A DNA stretch of 64,000 nucleotides, from assembly GCA_021401465.1 (NCBI GenBank), contig JADDMT010000061.1:1-64000 (forward strand). The letters are read 5' to 3'. The DNA is from Teratosphaeria epicoccoides (Eukaryota; Ascomycota; Dothideomycetes; Mycosphaerellales; Teratosphaeriaceae). How positions within the stretch are numbered: the first letter of the stretch is position 1; every line of letters starts with the position of its first letter. This document shows positions 46,901-59,400 of the stretch, piece after piece. The translations under genes and the position numbers were made by a program. The notes under the pieces are model-generated. The model saw nothing but the letters and a program-made list of their open reading frames with translations. It had not been told where the DNA came from and did no database searches.

Positions 46901-48707
46901 TCCTAGACTAGTTTAGGGATTATGCGGTCTTGGCTTCTTCTCTAAGCGTTACTGTTTTCTGGCCTAAGAGGTCGTTCTCGCTCTTAGCCTCGCTATTCCT
47001 GCGCGTTTCTTGCGTACTCTATCTTTAAGTAGTAGACTCGGAGTTATAGCGCTCGTAGAATCTGAATACCTTCGTAGGTTAAGTAGCCTCCCTAGGGCGT
47101 AAACTCTACCCCGAACAGTACAATTTCTTAGACAACTTTCTGATGCTCGTAAGGTTAAGCTACGACTAGTAGTCTCCTTAGGTGTCATCGCATATAGTCG
47201 GCTAGTTCGTTGTACTAAAGCTAGTCGACATGTTGTACTCCATTAATCTATGGGCAAGCTTAAGCCTACTAGTTCTATATAATTCGGATAATATTGAGCC
47301 TGATGTCATGCGGCAGCATGGCCTATTACTCTATGCTCTCGTCTTCCTCGGAATCAGGAATGACGGCTTCGACAATCTCGTAGTTGTTATCCGAACCTTC
47401 TTCTTCTTCTTCTAGCTCCTGTTACCTCAGGACTGTCGTACTAGAAGGTGTACCCCTTAGCGCACAGATCGACTATGCCTTGTTTTAGCTAGGGTACTAT
47501 CTAGAACCATCTTTATTACTCATGTGAATTTGACAATCGTCGTCGTAGCACGTAGTCTAAGTAAGTGCGGCATAGTCCGGTTCTCGAGTAGTAGCGGCCT
47601 TTTCCTTAGGTGCTGTCGTTGTCGCGCGAGCCTGCTCTGTCCTAGGCGGCTCTTGTCGTTACTTCTTAGCAAAACATTCACGGGCAAAGTGTCCTTTCTT
47701 TCTACAGTTATGGCACTCGAGATTACTCTTGTCGAATGGCTTCTTCAGACCATTCTAGGGAGGAGAGCCCTTCTGCGGCTTTCCTTAGGGTCTATTCCTT
47801 AGACGCCCCTTAGTCGCATCTAACTCCATAGGTTAGAGACTATAGTAATCGCTTCGCCATTTTAGTGCTAATCGTTAGACCTTATAGTTAGCCTGTGCTA
47901 GCTTGCAATTTCTATGTTGTCGTTCTTGCTGTCGTTCCTAGATGCGATTATCAATTCTAATCGCGAGATCGCTCATTTCCTTGAATGTCGTTAGCTAATC
48001 TCCTCAGGCAATTTCGTCTTTAACTGTCTCCTTTAGTCCCTAGTAGAACTAAGCGGCTAAAGCATTATCATTCTAGTCAACTTGAGTAGAGAGGGTCTAA
48101 AAGTCCGCGCGGTACTTAATGGCAGAACCCTTCTGCTAGATTCCTAGGAGAGCTCCCTCGGCCTCTTGTTGCTTATTACTGAGCCTAAAAGCTTCGCGTA
48201 ATGCCTTAAACAAAGACTTATCTAAGTTAAGAATCTCCCTAGTTGTCGTCTTCCTGGCTTCGACGTTACTAACATGATCTAGATAATCTGTTAGATGAGG
48301 CTAGATAAACTCGAACGCTAGTCCCTTTAGGTAAGAGACAATGTACATCATTTGCTTATAATGTGTCGTAAACTGTTCTATATCTACGTTAAATGCTAAC
48401 TAGCATTATAGGATAAACATCTTGACCTAAGATCGTTGTCCTATGAACTCTGTAGGGCTTCCTATCTTAAAGCCGTTATTACCATGTCCATTCCCGGTAG
48501 TTAAACCTGCGACAGATGCTAGAGCTATCTCGCTAAAGTGAATAGATTCGAGCTACTACGTAATTTAAGGTATAGTAGCAACTTGTTCTCATAGTGTCGG
48601 TTAACTATCGCTAGAAGTTAAACTAACAGCTAAAGAACTACTTAACATAGGTGTATGTTAAGCGCTCGACAAGTCCCTAAATGCTTCCTTAGAAGTAGTG
48701 CTCAAAA
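46901..48707 (-). pseudogene. gag: Gyp-A gag and leader (A5)
   Basis: Minus-strand gag with an intact CCHC knuckle at 47715-47674 and the leader hairpin at 48662-48641. It differs from A1 by scattered transitions only. Confidence 0.88.
48641..48662 (-). other. Leader hairpin of Gyp-A (A5)
   Basis: Stem arms changed at both partner positions (CTTAACATA / TATGTTAAG), so pairing is kept. Confidence 0.6.
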
Positions 48708-49148
48708 TGTCATAAGGGTAGGTGCTAATAGCAGGAAGGTAACTAGGTGTTAGACTCGTAGGGCTATGAAGAATATTAACAATAGCAATTGTCCTTATAA
48801 CTAACTATCCCCTAGGAAAAGGGAATTGAATTAAGCACGAAGCTCCTAACTACCTGTCCTGAAGCTATCCCTATATACTAGAGAGACAGAGCAGCTCTGT
48901 TAGATCTGTTAACAGACCTAACAGATCCGTGTCTGTAGATCTATGGACTAATCCTACAGATCCGAGGGTCTATTATCCCGTGACAGATCCTTTCTCCCCT
49001 ATAGGCCTGTAGATCTGTAGACTAACCCTACAGATCCAGGGATCTGTCCTCACGTGATAGATCCTTTCTCCCATGACTATGCTTATAACTCATAGTCCTT
49101 AGGACTCTCACGATCCTGTGACTTATAGCACTCCTAATACTCATGACA
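48708..49148 (-). repeat. Gyp-A 5' LTR of A5
   Basis: 441 bp, shorter than its partner in the tail region near 49090. Confidence 0.9.
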
Positions 49149-49337
49149 TTACTATACCCCTACGGGGTTAGGCTCAGACATGCTTTCCCTATTTAAGGGG
49201 CGTTAGGGGTTATAAGTACCTCTAGCGCAACCTCTGTAATAAGTAGAAAGCAGCGCTATCTTGTACCTATTAAAAGGTCGGATTACTCTGTTATACTACG
49301 AGATATTTTCATATTATATAGCATATACATCTATATT
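49149..49337 (+). repeat. Truncated Gyp-B LTR, inverted
   Basis: Reverse complement of about half of the Gyp-B LTR, ending CTATATTA at 49337. The inner end is cut where A5 begins. Orientation is opposite to the other Gyp-B pieces. Confidence 0.85.
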
Positions 49338-51328
49338 ACTAGTTAGACATCTCTAAAGTAAGCTTGTATCGTCCTAGTAGTAGGCCTCAAGCTAGCAGGA
49401 ATCCGGCCCTTACAAGCTCGCAGCCTAGTAGTTAGAGCTCTTAGCCTAGCAGAAATAGTTAGAGTTCTTAGCCTTAGCGTAGTAGTCAGAGCTCTTAATC
49501 CTAGCGTAGTAGTAGTAGTTCTCGTAGTCCTAGTGTAAGTCGCAAGTAATGTAACTTGTTAGGCAGAGATTTTAAATAACAAATGAGATTCCTAAGGTAG
49601 TAGGGTATCTAGTATATTTGTAGTACTACTATCTAGTAGCAGATGTATGCGTAATAAGAACTAAAAAGCTACTTCCTTAGCTAAAGCTACTCTACTACTC
49701 TGTCAAACTAGGTTCCTAGCTTCGGCTTTGTCAGACTATTAGTAACTATGTTAGAGGTCTTAACATAGCTAATAGATATGATTCCCTTCTTACACAGATT
49801 ACATTAGTAGTAGTAGGCCACGTTAATATGCTTTAATCTCTCGCTTGCGTAAGCATCCCTAGTAAGGGTAATTACTGCTTAGTTGTCTCCTTATACCTAT
49901 ACTATAGGTAACTTAATTGCAAACTTTATCTCCTACTTAATAAGCAGGCTCTAACTAATGTGTTACTCTATCTTCATATCTTAGAGAATCTAACATTAGA
50001 ATTATAACTACTTTGTACATCTTACTATTACTATGTATTCTGCTTCTATTATAGATCTAGCTACTTACTTCTGCTTCTTACTCGCCTAAGATATCGGACC
50101 TCCTACTAGTAGGTAGACATTGCCTAGGACTAATATACGATCTGTCTTGTCTATTACGTAGCTAGAGTTAGAGTATCCTTCTAGTGTTCTCTAACCCTTT
50201 GCTATATAGATAATCCTAAGGTCCTTTATTAAGCGCATGTATCTTCCTAGCTTCTTTAGGGCTTGCTAGTAATGCTAAGCTAGGTCTAACATATACTAGC
50301 TTAATCTTCTAAGCGTAAATGCGATGTCTAGTTAGGTTAGAATGCCTACGTACATCTATCTCCTAATACCCTCCTAGTACTCCTTGCGATTTACTCTAAC
50401 ATTATTAGGCCCTAATAGTCTGATTGTATCATAGCTGTCTATTAGCGATCAGGTTAGTATAGCGCTCTCCTTAGTCATTATGAGCTTGTCTAGAACTTTA
50501 TTAGCATAGTATGTCTAATCTAGCTATAAGGTACCTGCTTTTTTTTATGGACGAAAAGGTAGGGGTCTACCTTATTCTGACGAAAGCTAATCTTCTTAAT
50601 CTTTCCCTTGTAGAGCTAGTGCTAGTCTCGGGCTGCTTACTTTAAGCCCTATAGACTTTTTAGTAGCTTTAACGCCTCGCTAGGGTTAAACTTCATACCT
50701 AGTAGAGCTTGCATCAGAATGCGTTCCTTTAGGACTAATTTAGTAAAGGCGTCGTTAATATTAACCTAGTGTAACTCCTAGTTATTTATGCAGACTATAG
50801 CTATAAAGATCTAAATAGTATTATGTCTAACTATTAGAGTAAAGGTGTCCTTAAAGTTAACTCTAAGGATCTAACTAAAACTTCTAGCTACTAGCCGCGC
50901 TTTAAACTTGTTAACCGATCTTTCTGTATTATACTTTCTATCAAAGACCTATTTTAACATAATTAGGTAAGCATCCTTTAGTACAACTATTGTTTTGTAT
51001 GTCTAGTTGCCCTTAAGTACTCTGATCTCTGCCTAGACGGCCTCTAACTACAGGTGTCCCTTTTTCTTGTTAGAGATAGCCTGCTTGTATGTCTTTAGGA
51101 CAGGTATCTTCTCTAACAGTCGCATTCTGGCTCCTACTACTACTATGCTATATTCTTCTGCCTATGTAGTAAATGTAACCTAGTCGCCCTTATACTAGTA
51201 GGTATCCTAGGCTCAAATATCCCTTAGCCCCTAAGCCGAGTCAGAGAGGTTAGTTTCAGGGTCCTGCCTAACTCTGACTCCTACTAACTTAGTGCGGCTA
51301 GTATGCGACTACCTATCACATTTTAACA
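49338..51328 (-). pseudogene. pol: Cop-B, internally deleted Ty1/copia copy
   Basis: Minus-strand copia pol. Part of the Cop-B 5' LTR (about 51215-51328, ending TTTTAACA) joins directly to the RT region, so gag, protease and integrase are missing. RT (about 51190-50500) matches 57050-57700 of the plus copy closely. The RNase H and C-terminal region extends to about 49400. A Ser/Arg-rich repeat-like stretch is at 49340-49560. TAG/TAA stops throughout. Confidence 0.8.
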
Positions 51329-54261
51329 GTAGGTCCTATTAGGCCCGTAGCTAGCCTACAAGAGGAGCTAGTAGCGCGTTGCCTCCCTAAACTACAAGCT
51401 TAGTCTGCAGCGTAGGGAGTAGCTCTTAGTTGCTCTGCTCCCTAGTGTTATAGTCTAGTTATTATAAAGGTCTATTAGCTAGGTTCATTTTACCTAAGCG
51501 ATACTAGAGAACAAAGTCAAAGCTAGTAAGGAATGTCGCCTACATTGCTTGCTAACTACTTAGCTGCTTTATACCTATGAAGCCATAGAGATTATTATGG
51601 TTAATAAGTACCTCTATAGGGTACGCTATGCCTTCAAGGTAGTATCAGAACTCCTTAAAGCTATTAATAATAGCTAAGAGCTCCTAGTTATAAGTCTTGT
51701 AATTAAGCTCTATACCTTATATTTTACGTGACTAAAATGTAATCCGGAATCATTTTGTACTACCTTTATGCAACTAGAACTACAATATAATCGCGGCTAT
51801 TACAAAGTTTAAAGCATTAGTCTCTATTCAAATCTTCGCAGTTAGGTTAAAGTGCTAAAGTATAGGCGTAGTTTTAAAAGCTGCTTTAGGTTTAGAGAAA
51901 GCTTTACTCTAAGCCTCTTCCTAAGGCACTATCCCTAGCTTTCTGCTATAAATTGCACCCTTTGCAAGGGCTGCAAGGGGAGCCACGATCTTTAAAAAGG
52001 ACCGTATAAATCTGTAGTAGAAGTTAGTAAACCCTAGGAATACCTACACTTCTTAGAGGGTATACAGCCTTAGCTACTCCGCAATTCCGGCTACCCTTCG
52101 TTTATCTATAATAACCCCTTCTATAGAGATAATATAATCTAGGAATTTAATCATGTCTGTTAAGAATGAGTACTTCTTAAGGTTTGCATATAGAGCGAAC
52201 TTGTAGAGCCTTTTAAGTACTATCTAGAGGTACTAAATATGCTCCTCCTTTAAGTTGAAGTAGACTAGTATATCGTCTAAATATACTACGTAGCAGGTAT
52301 TAACGAGGCTAGCTAGGGCCTAGTTAATATACGCCTAAAAGGTAGCTAGTACGTTAATTAAGCCAAATAGCATTACTATACACTTGAAGTGTCTATATCG
52401 CATTTAGAACATAGTCTTCTACTCTTTGCCTTTCTAAATAGGGATTTAGTAGTAGGCGTCCTTTAAGTGAATAGAAAAGAATATCGCGGCGCAACTAAGC
52501 TAGTTAAGCGTCTCGCTAATAAGTAGTAGGGGGCAGCGGTTCTTCTAAGTTACTATGTTAACGCCCTAATAGCCTACGTATAGGCAGAGCATACTATCCT
52601 TAGGAGGAACATTACTAGCGCCCCTGCCTTGCTGTTACTTTGTCGGATCTACCCGTTCTTTTGCGCCTTAGAGAGGTAGTCTTAAAGTACTTTGAGCTAA
52701 GATTCTAACATAGGATATAGAGGTTAATGCGGAGGATTATATCCCTCCTTAAGATTAATCGCATACTCTGCGTCTAGGGCCTAAGCATAGGTAGCAGCCT
52801 CCGCGTTAAAGACATTAGCATATCCTTCTAGTTTAGGCGGAATAGTAGCGTCCTTCTATACGCTACGTATGCGGACTACGTATACACATTAGACCTTCTT
52901 TAGCTTTATGCGTCCTGTATCTTCATTACAGGTACTTTGCCCTTAGAGCCGTAGAACTAAGAGTCTGTAGCTCTATTAACAACAACTCCCTGCTTATGGC
53001 GCTAAGGGCCGCCTAGTAGGAGTTCCTTATCTAGAATGTCTTTAGCATAGAAGACTTCGTTAGTTTTGCACTCTTCTCCTAAAGAGTCCGCAAGCTAGAG
53101 ATATATATTATATGCGCCTTTAGCTACTACGCCTTCGCCCTAGAAAGACTTCATAGTAGGTAGTAGAGCTCCTAGAATCGGCTTTAAACTAAGCTGTATA
53201 ACTAGCTACTAGGAGGTTCTAGATACCTTGTTTACCTTCTTTAGATCGCTTAGTTTAGGATAGCAATTTACCTAGTAGTCCTTTGTACTATAGATGTAGT
53301 AGGTATATAGAGGCCTTTTAGCTCTATTATCCCTAGGCTTAGAGGGCTTGTCCCTCTAATCTAGACTATAGTATTAGCCTAGACCCTTAGGGCGCTTATA
53401 ATAGCGACCCTTTAGTAGGTCTTTAGGGTTAGCACGCTTGCTTAGCTTACTACTAGCTATCTTTTCATTTTGCTTAAGAGTGATCTCTATACACGTCGCA
53501 AGGAATACGAGGTCTTACTAAGTAGTCAGAAGGTCATAGAAAGTCATGATTATGTTCTGAAGGTTGTTATCAAGCCTGACAAGTAGGTGCCGTACACGCT
53601 AAAGCTCTATGTATAGTAGCATTTACCCTTTAAGAGTAGCAAGATAAGTAGCAAAACTAGAGGTCGTTTGTCCCTAGCTTTACTTTGCCTTCTTATAGTC
53701 TACAGACACTATAAGGGCCCTATTCTTAGGGTCTTTAACTTAGTTAACACAGAACTAGCAGAAATCTACCTACGTATAGATTCTATTATAGACCTACATA
53801 ATCTCATGCTACTTATGCTAGTTGTTACAAGGCTCCTTGTCCTCTTTAAGCTGCATTATACTAAAGGTAACCTGTTCGCACTCTATAGTATACCCGCGTA
53901 GGTTAAGCACAAAAACTGCCTTATATGCCTATAAGAAAGTGTCAGCCTTTTTTAAGGAATTGCCCTTAAACAGCTTTAAGTTACGTGCGTTATAACTACC
54001 TCCTAAGTAGCTAGCTATAGGTCCGAATTTAGGGAGTCCGTTTGTAGGTACATGTAGAGATATTACGCCTATAAGTACGCTATGCTTATAGGATCCTAGT
54101 ATGAAGTCATGCTATACTTCTTTATTAGCTAGTTCTACTATACCGCTTATAGCTACATCTTCGCTATCTTTGCTGTCGTTACTACTAGGAGGGGTTTAGT
54201 CTTAGCTGCTATTTATAAGGTAGTTTGCGACCTGTTTAATAATCATAGCTATAAGGGCTAG
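51329..54261 (-). pseudogene. pol: Gyp-B fragment B3: integrase edge, RT, protease, gag
   Basis: Collinear with 33310-36440 of the complete Gyp-B, on the same strand. YLDD of RT is near 52285. The knuckle near 53305-53265 reads Tyr at the first Cys, second Cys and His. Both ends are cut precisely at Cop-B LTR ends (51328 and 54262), and no Gyp-B LTR remains. A stop-free plus frame at 53668-53901 is a shadow of gag. Confidence 0.82.
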
Positions 54262-54456
54262 TGTTAAAATGTAATAGGTAGTTACATACTAGCCGCACTA
54301 AGTTAGTAGGAGTTAGAGTCAGGCAGGACCCTGACTCTGACCTCTCTGACTTAGCTTAGGGGCTAAGGGATATCTGACCCTAGCTAAGGAGAGAAGATTC
54401 TTTCTTCTCTTCTCTTCGATATATTACGTTCGTTTATATATACCTGATACCTAACA
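54262..54456 (+). repeat. Cop-B 5' LTR
   Basis: Probable 195-bp LTR, TGTTA..TAACA, with a TTTATATATA box near 54432. The right end is inferred from the matching terminal repeat, as no second copy is intact. Confidence 0.6.
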
Positions 54457-54813
54457 TAATACATGCCTTCTGTAGCTACTTCCTATGCGTAAATCTATTA
54501 CCTGTGTGACCTTAACTTAACAGGTTATAAGCCTAGGCTTTGCCTGTAGCTAGAAGAAGAATTTGTTAGAAGAGCGTACTTAATCCGCCAGACAATTAAG
54601 GGCAGACTAGAGGCTGCTACTATACTATGTAAAGGAGACTAGAGCCTGTTAGATAGACTCTTAAGACGCAGATAAGACGTGAAAGAGCCTAGCAACTACT
54701 TAGAAATAGTTAAAAGTTTGTAGTTACCTTCTAAAACTATACTAGAAGTTAACATATAACTATCTTTGTTTATCTGTTTTATATTCATTTACTCTTTATA
54801 ATACTTTCTTACC

Positions 54814-57792
54814 ATGGATTTGTCTAAGGACTAAAAGAAAGTTCCTACTCTAACATAAGAAAATAACAAGTTCTAGTTTAAGTAGGAGTCCTGTCTTCTC
54901 GCGTCAAAGAAGTGCGCATAGCTAATCGACTAGAAAACGCTGCTTCTAATAAGCCTGAAGACAGTAATTACAAATGGCGAAGTACTAGTAGTTAGAGCGG
55001 ATGTCAGAGCGAGCTAGAGAGCCGAGCTTATAAGACAAGCTAAGTTCGCAAGACAGGCAAGTTCATAGTCAGAACTACATGCTACGTAGTAGTTGCCTTT
55101 CATCCTTTCTAGCATATAACCTTAGAGCGATTTTACTAGCATAGCTCTACGTAAACTCTAGTTAGACTTAAAGGGTAAGCAGCTAGTCCTACTATAGTAG
55201 TACTCGAAGCATGCAATTAAGTAATAACAGAGATCCTCTAATCTGTCCTTATCTACGCAGAGGGATTAGAGCTAACAAAGCGCTAGTTAGAGCTTGTTAG
55301 GATCTTAGGACTACAGAGACCTACTCCTTAAAGGCACTATGCTACTAGCTACTAATAAAGACAGGGCATAGTCGCAATATGTTATAGGCAATTAGATGTA
55401 TAAGCTAGCTAACACAAATAAGTAGTTTAAGGCTAATTTAACTACTCTATATAAGATATTGCGGAGCCTCGACGAGATTAAAAGTACTCTGAGGCTCAAG
55501 TATAAGACTACCGCGGAGGTATAGGCTATACTACTCTCAAAGTATAAGGAGAACCTTCTAACATCCTTGAGGGTATACTAGTAGCAGTACACAAGGTACG
55601 AGATAGACGAGGATACAAGCATTAACAACGCCTATATGACACTTACGAACCTATCACAAAAGATCGTTAATGTCGAACCTAAGACAAGGATGTTATACAT
55701 GTAAGACAGAGTCGTCTAGTAGCTCCTTAATGCCCTACCTAAGTACTACTACGACCTAAGACGCAACATTAATCTGATAGGCATAAAGGATAGTCAGAGA
55801 ATCCTACACATCCTGTTTAAAGAGGAATCGCGTCTAAAGGGCTCTGACATTATAATGAGTGCGGAAGTCAGAAAGGGCAGAGTATGCTTCCTTTGCAGTT
55901 TACCTGACTATATCATGTAGAAGTGCCTACGACTATCTAACGCACAAAAGGCACTAAAAGAGAAGCAGAAGCTACGTAAGCGCTATAGTAGCCTACTACG
56001 CTAGAGGAACACTAAGCTAAGGTCTCTAACTTAGAAGATTAAAGTATTAGAGATAAAGAGTAAGAAGTCTAGTAAGAGCAAATTGCGCCTAGGTAACTAG
56101 GATAGGAAGCGCATAGACAAGGGTAAGCGAAAGCATAAGAAGGCTAAGGCCTATGCTATAGATACAGACATGTTCTTATCCTTAGGCAACTCTAACTCTA
56201 AGAGCTTGGCATCTTTAGAGTACTCTGATTATTCTGACAAATTAGATGATAAATACAAGTAGGTAGAAGCTATAGCTAACGCAAAGGGCAAGCTTAAACA
56301 AAGTGCGGTTCTCCTTAACTCTAGCGCATTAGCCTACATGTCTAAGAATAAGGATCTCTTTAGGAATCTAAACCTAACGCGGCTAAGACAAATCAAAGTT
56401 AGGGGTAGTTTCTTAGAGAGCAGACATAGGGGGTAAATAGTAATCTCTAATGCGTTTAGAGGGAGTCTTGCGGTTCCTGTAATTTATGTCCTATAACTAG
56501 GTGTCACTCTAATCTCAGGACAAAACCTTGTTCGCAAATTTGACTTAGTTAGAATGATGCTTCCTAATACGTTCTACATAGTAAATTCAAACATTAATCT
56601 AATTCTAGAATATTACTCTTAAGGTAGCGTATACTAACTCTAGAAGATTTATAGCATGCCTACCGCTTAGTTAGAGGGTGCTAAAAACCAGCTAAAATCC
56701 CTAAGACTAACGAAGTCATTAAGAGACATGATCTTAACTCTAAGCATGAGTCAGAGTATGCAAAAGAGCTAGGCTAGCCGCTAGAGGCATCAGAAGTGCT
56801 AAACCTACTATTCGTACTACCTGTAGTTCTTAGCAAGAGGACAAGAGCAAGGTTAGAGGCATCTAAGGGCGTTAGAGTTAGAGATATAGTACATAATCCG
56901 AGATAGTTAAGCGAGGTTACTAGTAAGAGAGGTCGTAATTAGAATGACAATAGCAGGGAAGAGAAGGCAAAAAGGATAATAGAAACTATCTACAGCTTCA
57001 TTACAATTTATGATACTATGATCAAATTAAGCATAGATAAGGACACCTACTAGTATAAGGGCAACTAGGTTACATTTACTACATAGGCAGAAGAATATGG
57101 CATAGTAGTAGTAGGAGCTAGAATGTAACAGTTAGAGAAGATACCTGTCCTAAAGACCTACGAGTAGGCTATCTCTAACAAGAAATAGGAACACCTATAG
57201 TTAGAGGCTATCTAGGCAGAAATTAGAGTACTTAAGGGCAACTAGACATACAAATGAACAGTTACACTAAAAAATGCTTACCTAATTACGTCAAAATAAG
57301 TCTTCGATGTAAAGTATGACATAGATAGATTAGTTAACAAGTTTAAAGCATAGCTAGTAGCTAGAGGTTTTAGTCAGATCCTTAGAGTTAACTTTAAGGA
57401 CACCTTTACTCTAATAGTTAGACATAATACTATTTAGATCTTTATAGCTATAGTCTGCATAAATAACTAGGAGTTACACTAGGTCGATATTAATAACGCC
57501 TTCACTAAATTACTCCTAAAGGAACGCATTCTGATGCAAGCTCTACTAGGTATGAAGGTTAACCCTAGCGAGGTGTTAAAGCTACTAAAAAGTCTATAGG
57601 GCTTAAAGTAAGCAGCCTGAGATTAGCACTAGCTCTACAAGGGAAAGATTAAGAAGATTAGCTTTCGTCAGAGTAAGGTAGACCCCTGCCTTTTTGTCTA
57701 TAACACTTAAAAGCTAATGATTTTAGTCTATGTTAATAACATCACTATTAGAGCTAAGAGCATAGGCAATGTGAATTAGTTTAGTAGCAAAG
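54814..57792 (+). pseudogene. gag-pol: Cop-B gag-pol, partial
   Basis: From the ATG at 54814 a helical gag leads to a CCHC knuckle at 55885-55926 with only the His changed (to Tyr). The copia protease region has LNSSAL in place of the expected LDSGA (about 56315). Between about 56700 and 57050 the sequence jumps to the RT, so most of the integrase is absent. RT is recognisable by VARGFSQI (57359) and ELHQVDINNAF (57471), with YVNN in place of YVDD near 57730. It ends at the Gyp-D LTR. Confidence 0.8.
55885..55926 (+). other. CCHC zinc knuckle of Cop-B gag
   Basis: Three Cys intact, His codon CAC changed to TAC. Confidence 0.88.
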
Positions 57793-58090
57793 TGTCAGGA
57801 CTACCTCCGCACATCCCCACAGAATCTACCTACCGACTTACTAGCCCTGACTAGCCTAGCAGGGCGTAATCCGGCTAGGGTCGTCCCTATTAGGGCCCGG
57901 GCCGCCTAGGCCTACCTGGCCTAGGCATAGTAAGGGGACTCCTCGATCCCCCTAACTTATCCTACTTCCTTCTCTATCGATTCGAGTAGTCCTACTATAC
58001 ACCTACAGCCTATACTTTGGCTAGCCTGCGTTAGTCCTGTTACTTTACACGCAAATCGATCCTACTAAGCATAACGGGCATCGTATAGCA
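57793..58090 (+). repeat. Gyp-D 5' LTR and leader
   Basis: Begins TGTCAGG. The right LTR end is not determinable without the 3' copy. Contains a GC-rich CCTAGGC palindromic patch near 57910-57935. Confidence 0.55.
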
Positions 58091-59400
58091 ATGACGACTA
58101 CAAGAAGTAGTGCTACTAGCGCTAATAGTAAGCAAGGGAGCATAGGCTCTACACTACCTGGCGAAAGCGGCATAGCTAGTAACCGACCGGACCCTCTAGG
58201 GCTAGACGACAGCGCTTAGGGCGTAGGTCTTGAAAACTAGCTCGAGGCTAAAGACAGTAGGGGCCGTTTAACCCTTTCTAGCAAGTAGAGCTGACGGCGA
58301 TAGTAGATCGCGAACTAGAGAGGTCTAGATTAGGAGCGAAGCTTCAAGGGGACGAAGCTAGGCTCCGAGTCGTAGAGTAGAAGCTTAAACTAGCCTGAGC
58401 AGAACGAGAGCTCCGCTAGTTGCAGGCGGAACTGTCTAGTTCGGACTAGTATAGCTAGCCTAGGCGGGGAGGGCCTGAATATGCTAAACCTAAGGTCTTC
58501 GACAGGCGTATAAGGGCTTGTTATAACGAATAGGTACGTTCTATAGAGCGCGAGTTCTAGTAGCACCCGGGTCTCTAGGGCTAGGAGCACTAGAAGGTAG
58601 ATATGGCCGCTAGCTACATAGGTAGCGACTAAAACGAATACTAGGACATCTAGGTCTAATCGGAGCGTCAGGCCCGCGAGAGCGCTACCCTATACCCTGA
58701 CAACAACCTATAGGGCCTAGACTAGGCTACTATGAAGGATGTCATGCTCAACTCTATAGGCCGACTAGCTAAGAGGCAACAAGTAGCCTTCGACACCTTG
58801 AAGAAGCTGCAGCAAGGCATAATGTCCCTAAGTTAGCTCCTAGCGGAGATGAAGTCGTACTAGGCTAAGATTAAAGAGGACTAGCCCGCTATGCAGATAG
58901 CCTCCTTTATGTCCTGCTTAAACGTAGACTTAAAGAGGGCTATGTAGTCTGACTAACAACCGCCTGCCACGTTAATAGAGGCGGAGGACAGGGCTAGTCA
59001 GAGCTAGCAGCTAGGCATTAGTCGGCTATCTAGGCCCCTTATACCGAAGCCTAGTTAGCAGGCCCCCTAGAGCCGAAGGAGGAGGACATCCGATAGCAGC
59101 GGGTCCTAGGACAGCAAACCGCGGCGTAAGCGCACCCTAGAGCGGCCTAGCTCAGGCTAGCCTGCGTCGATCCTGTCTAGGAAGACTACGTCGTAGATAG
59201 CTAAGCTTAAATGCCGTCAGTACAAGCAGATTAGGCACATCGAGAGGTATTGCAAGCTGCCTGCAGAAGGAGCGGTAGCGTAGGAAAAACTCGGGGCCAG
59301 CCTGGCGAGCTCTAAGCCGTAGCTAGCTACGTCTACTATACTAAGGAGTAGGGGTAGGCGGCGGAGCCTAGGTATAGGCGTAAGGGTGCCTACTACTACC
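58091..59400 (+). pseudogene. gag: Gyp-D gag
   Basis: ATG at 58091 (MTTTRSSATS). A Ser/Thr-rich N-terminus is followed by a frame shift near 58300. A helical coiled segment with many Gln-to-stop changes (about 58385-58900) leads to an Arg/Ser-rich region and a CCHC knuckle at 59214-59255 (KCRQY, RH, RYC), where the second Cys reads Tyr. Confidence 0.8.

Larger units (their letters stand above)
42199..49148 (-). mobile_element. Gyp-A copy A5, full length, minus strand
   Basis: 3' LTR 42199-42668 and 5' LTR 48708-49148, internal region 6039 bp with no insertion. A minus-strand PPT (AAGAGAGGGATAG) adjoins the 3' LTR. The outer flanks (CTCCGG left, TTACT right) do not match, and the flanking sequences belong to different elements, so there is no target duplication. 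Confidence 0.92.
54262..57792 (+). mobile_element. Cop-B, Ty1/copia copy, 3'-truncated
   Basis: LTR begins TGTTAAAATG at 54262 inside Gyp-B gag. Gag and protease follow, a large part of integrase is missing, and RT runs to 57792, where the Gyp-D LTR begins. Head-to-head with 49338-51328. Confidence 0.82.

Noticed and set aside
53668..53901. Plus-strand open frame within Gyp-B fragment B3.
   Set aside because: It is antisense to gag; a related frame opposite gag in the complete Gyp-B (35650-35910) shows the same shadow.
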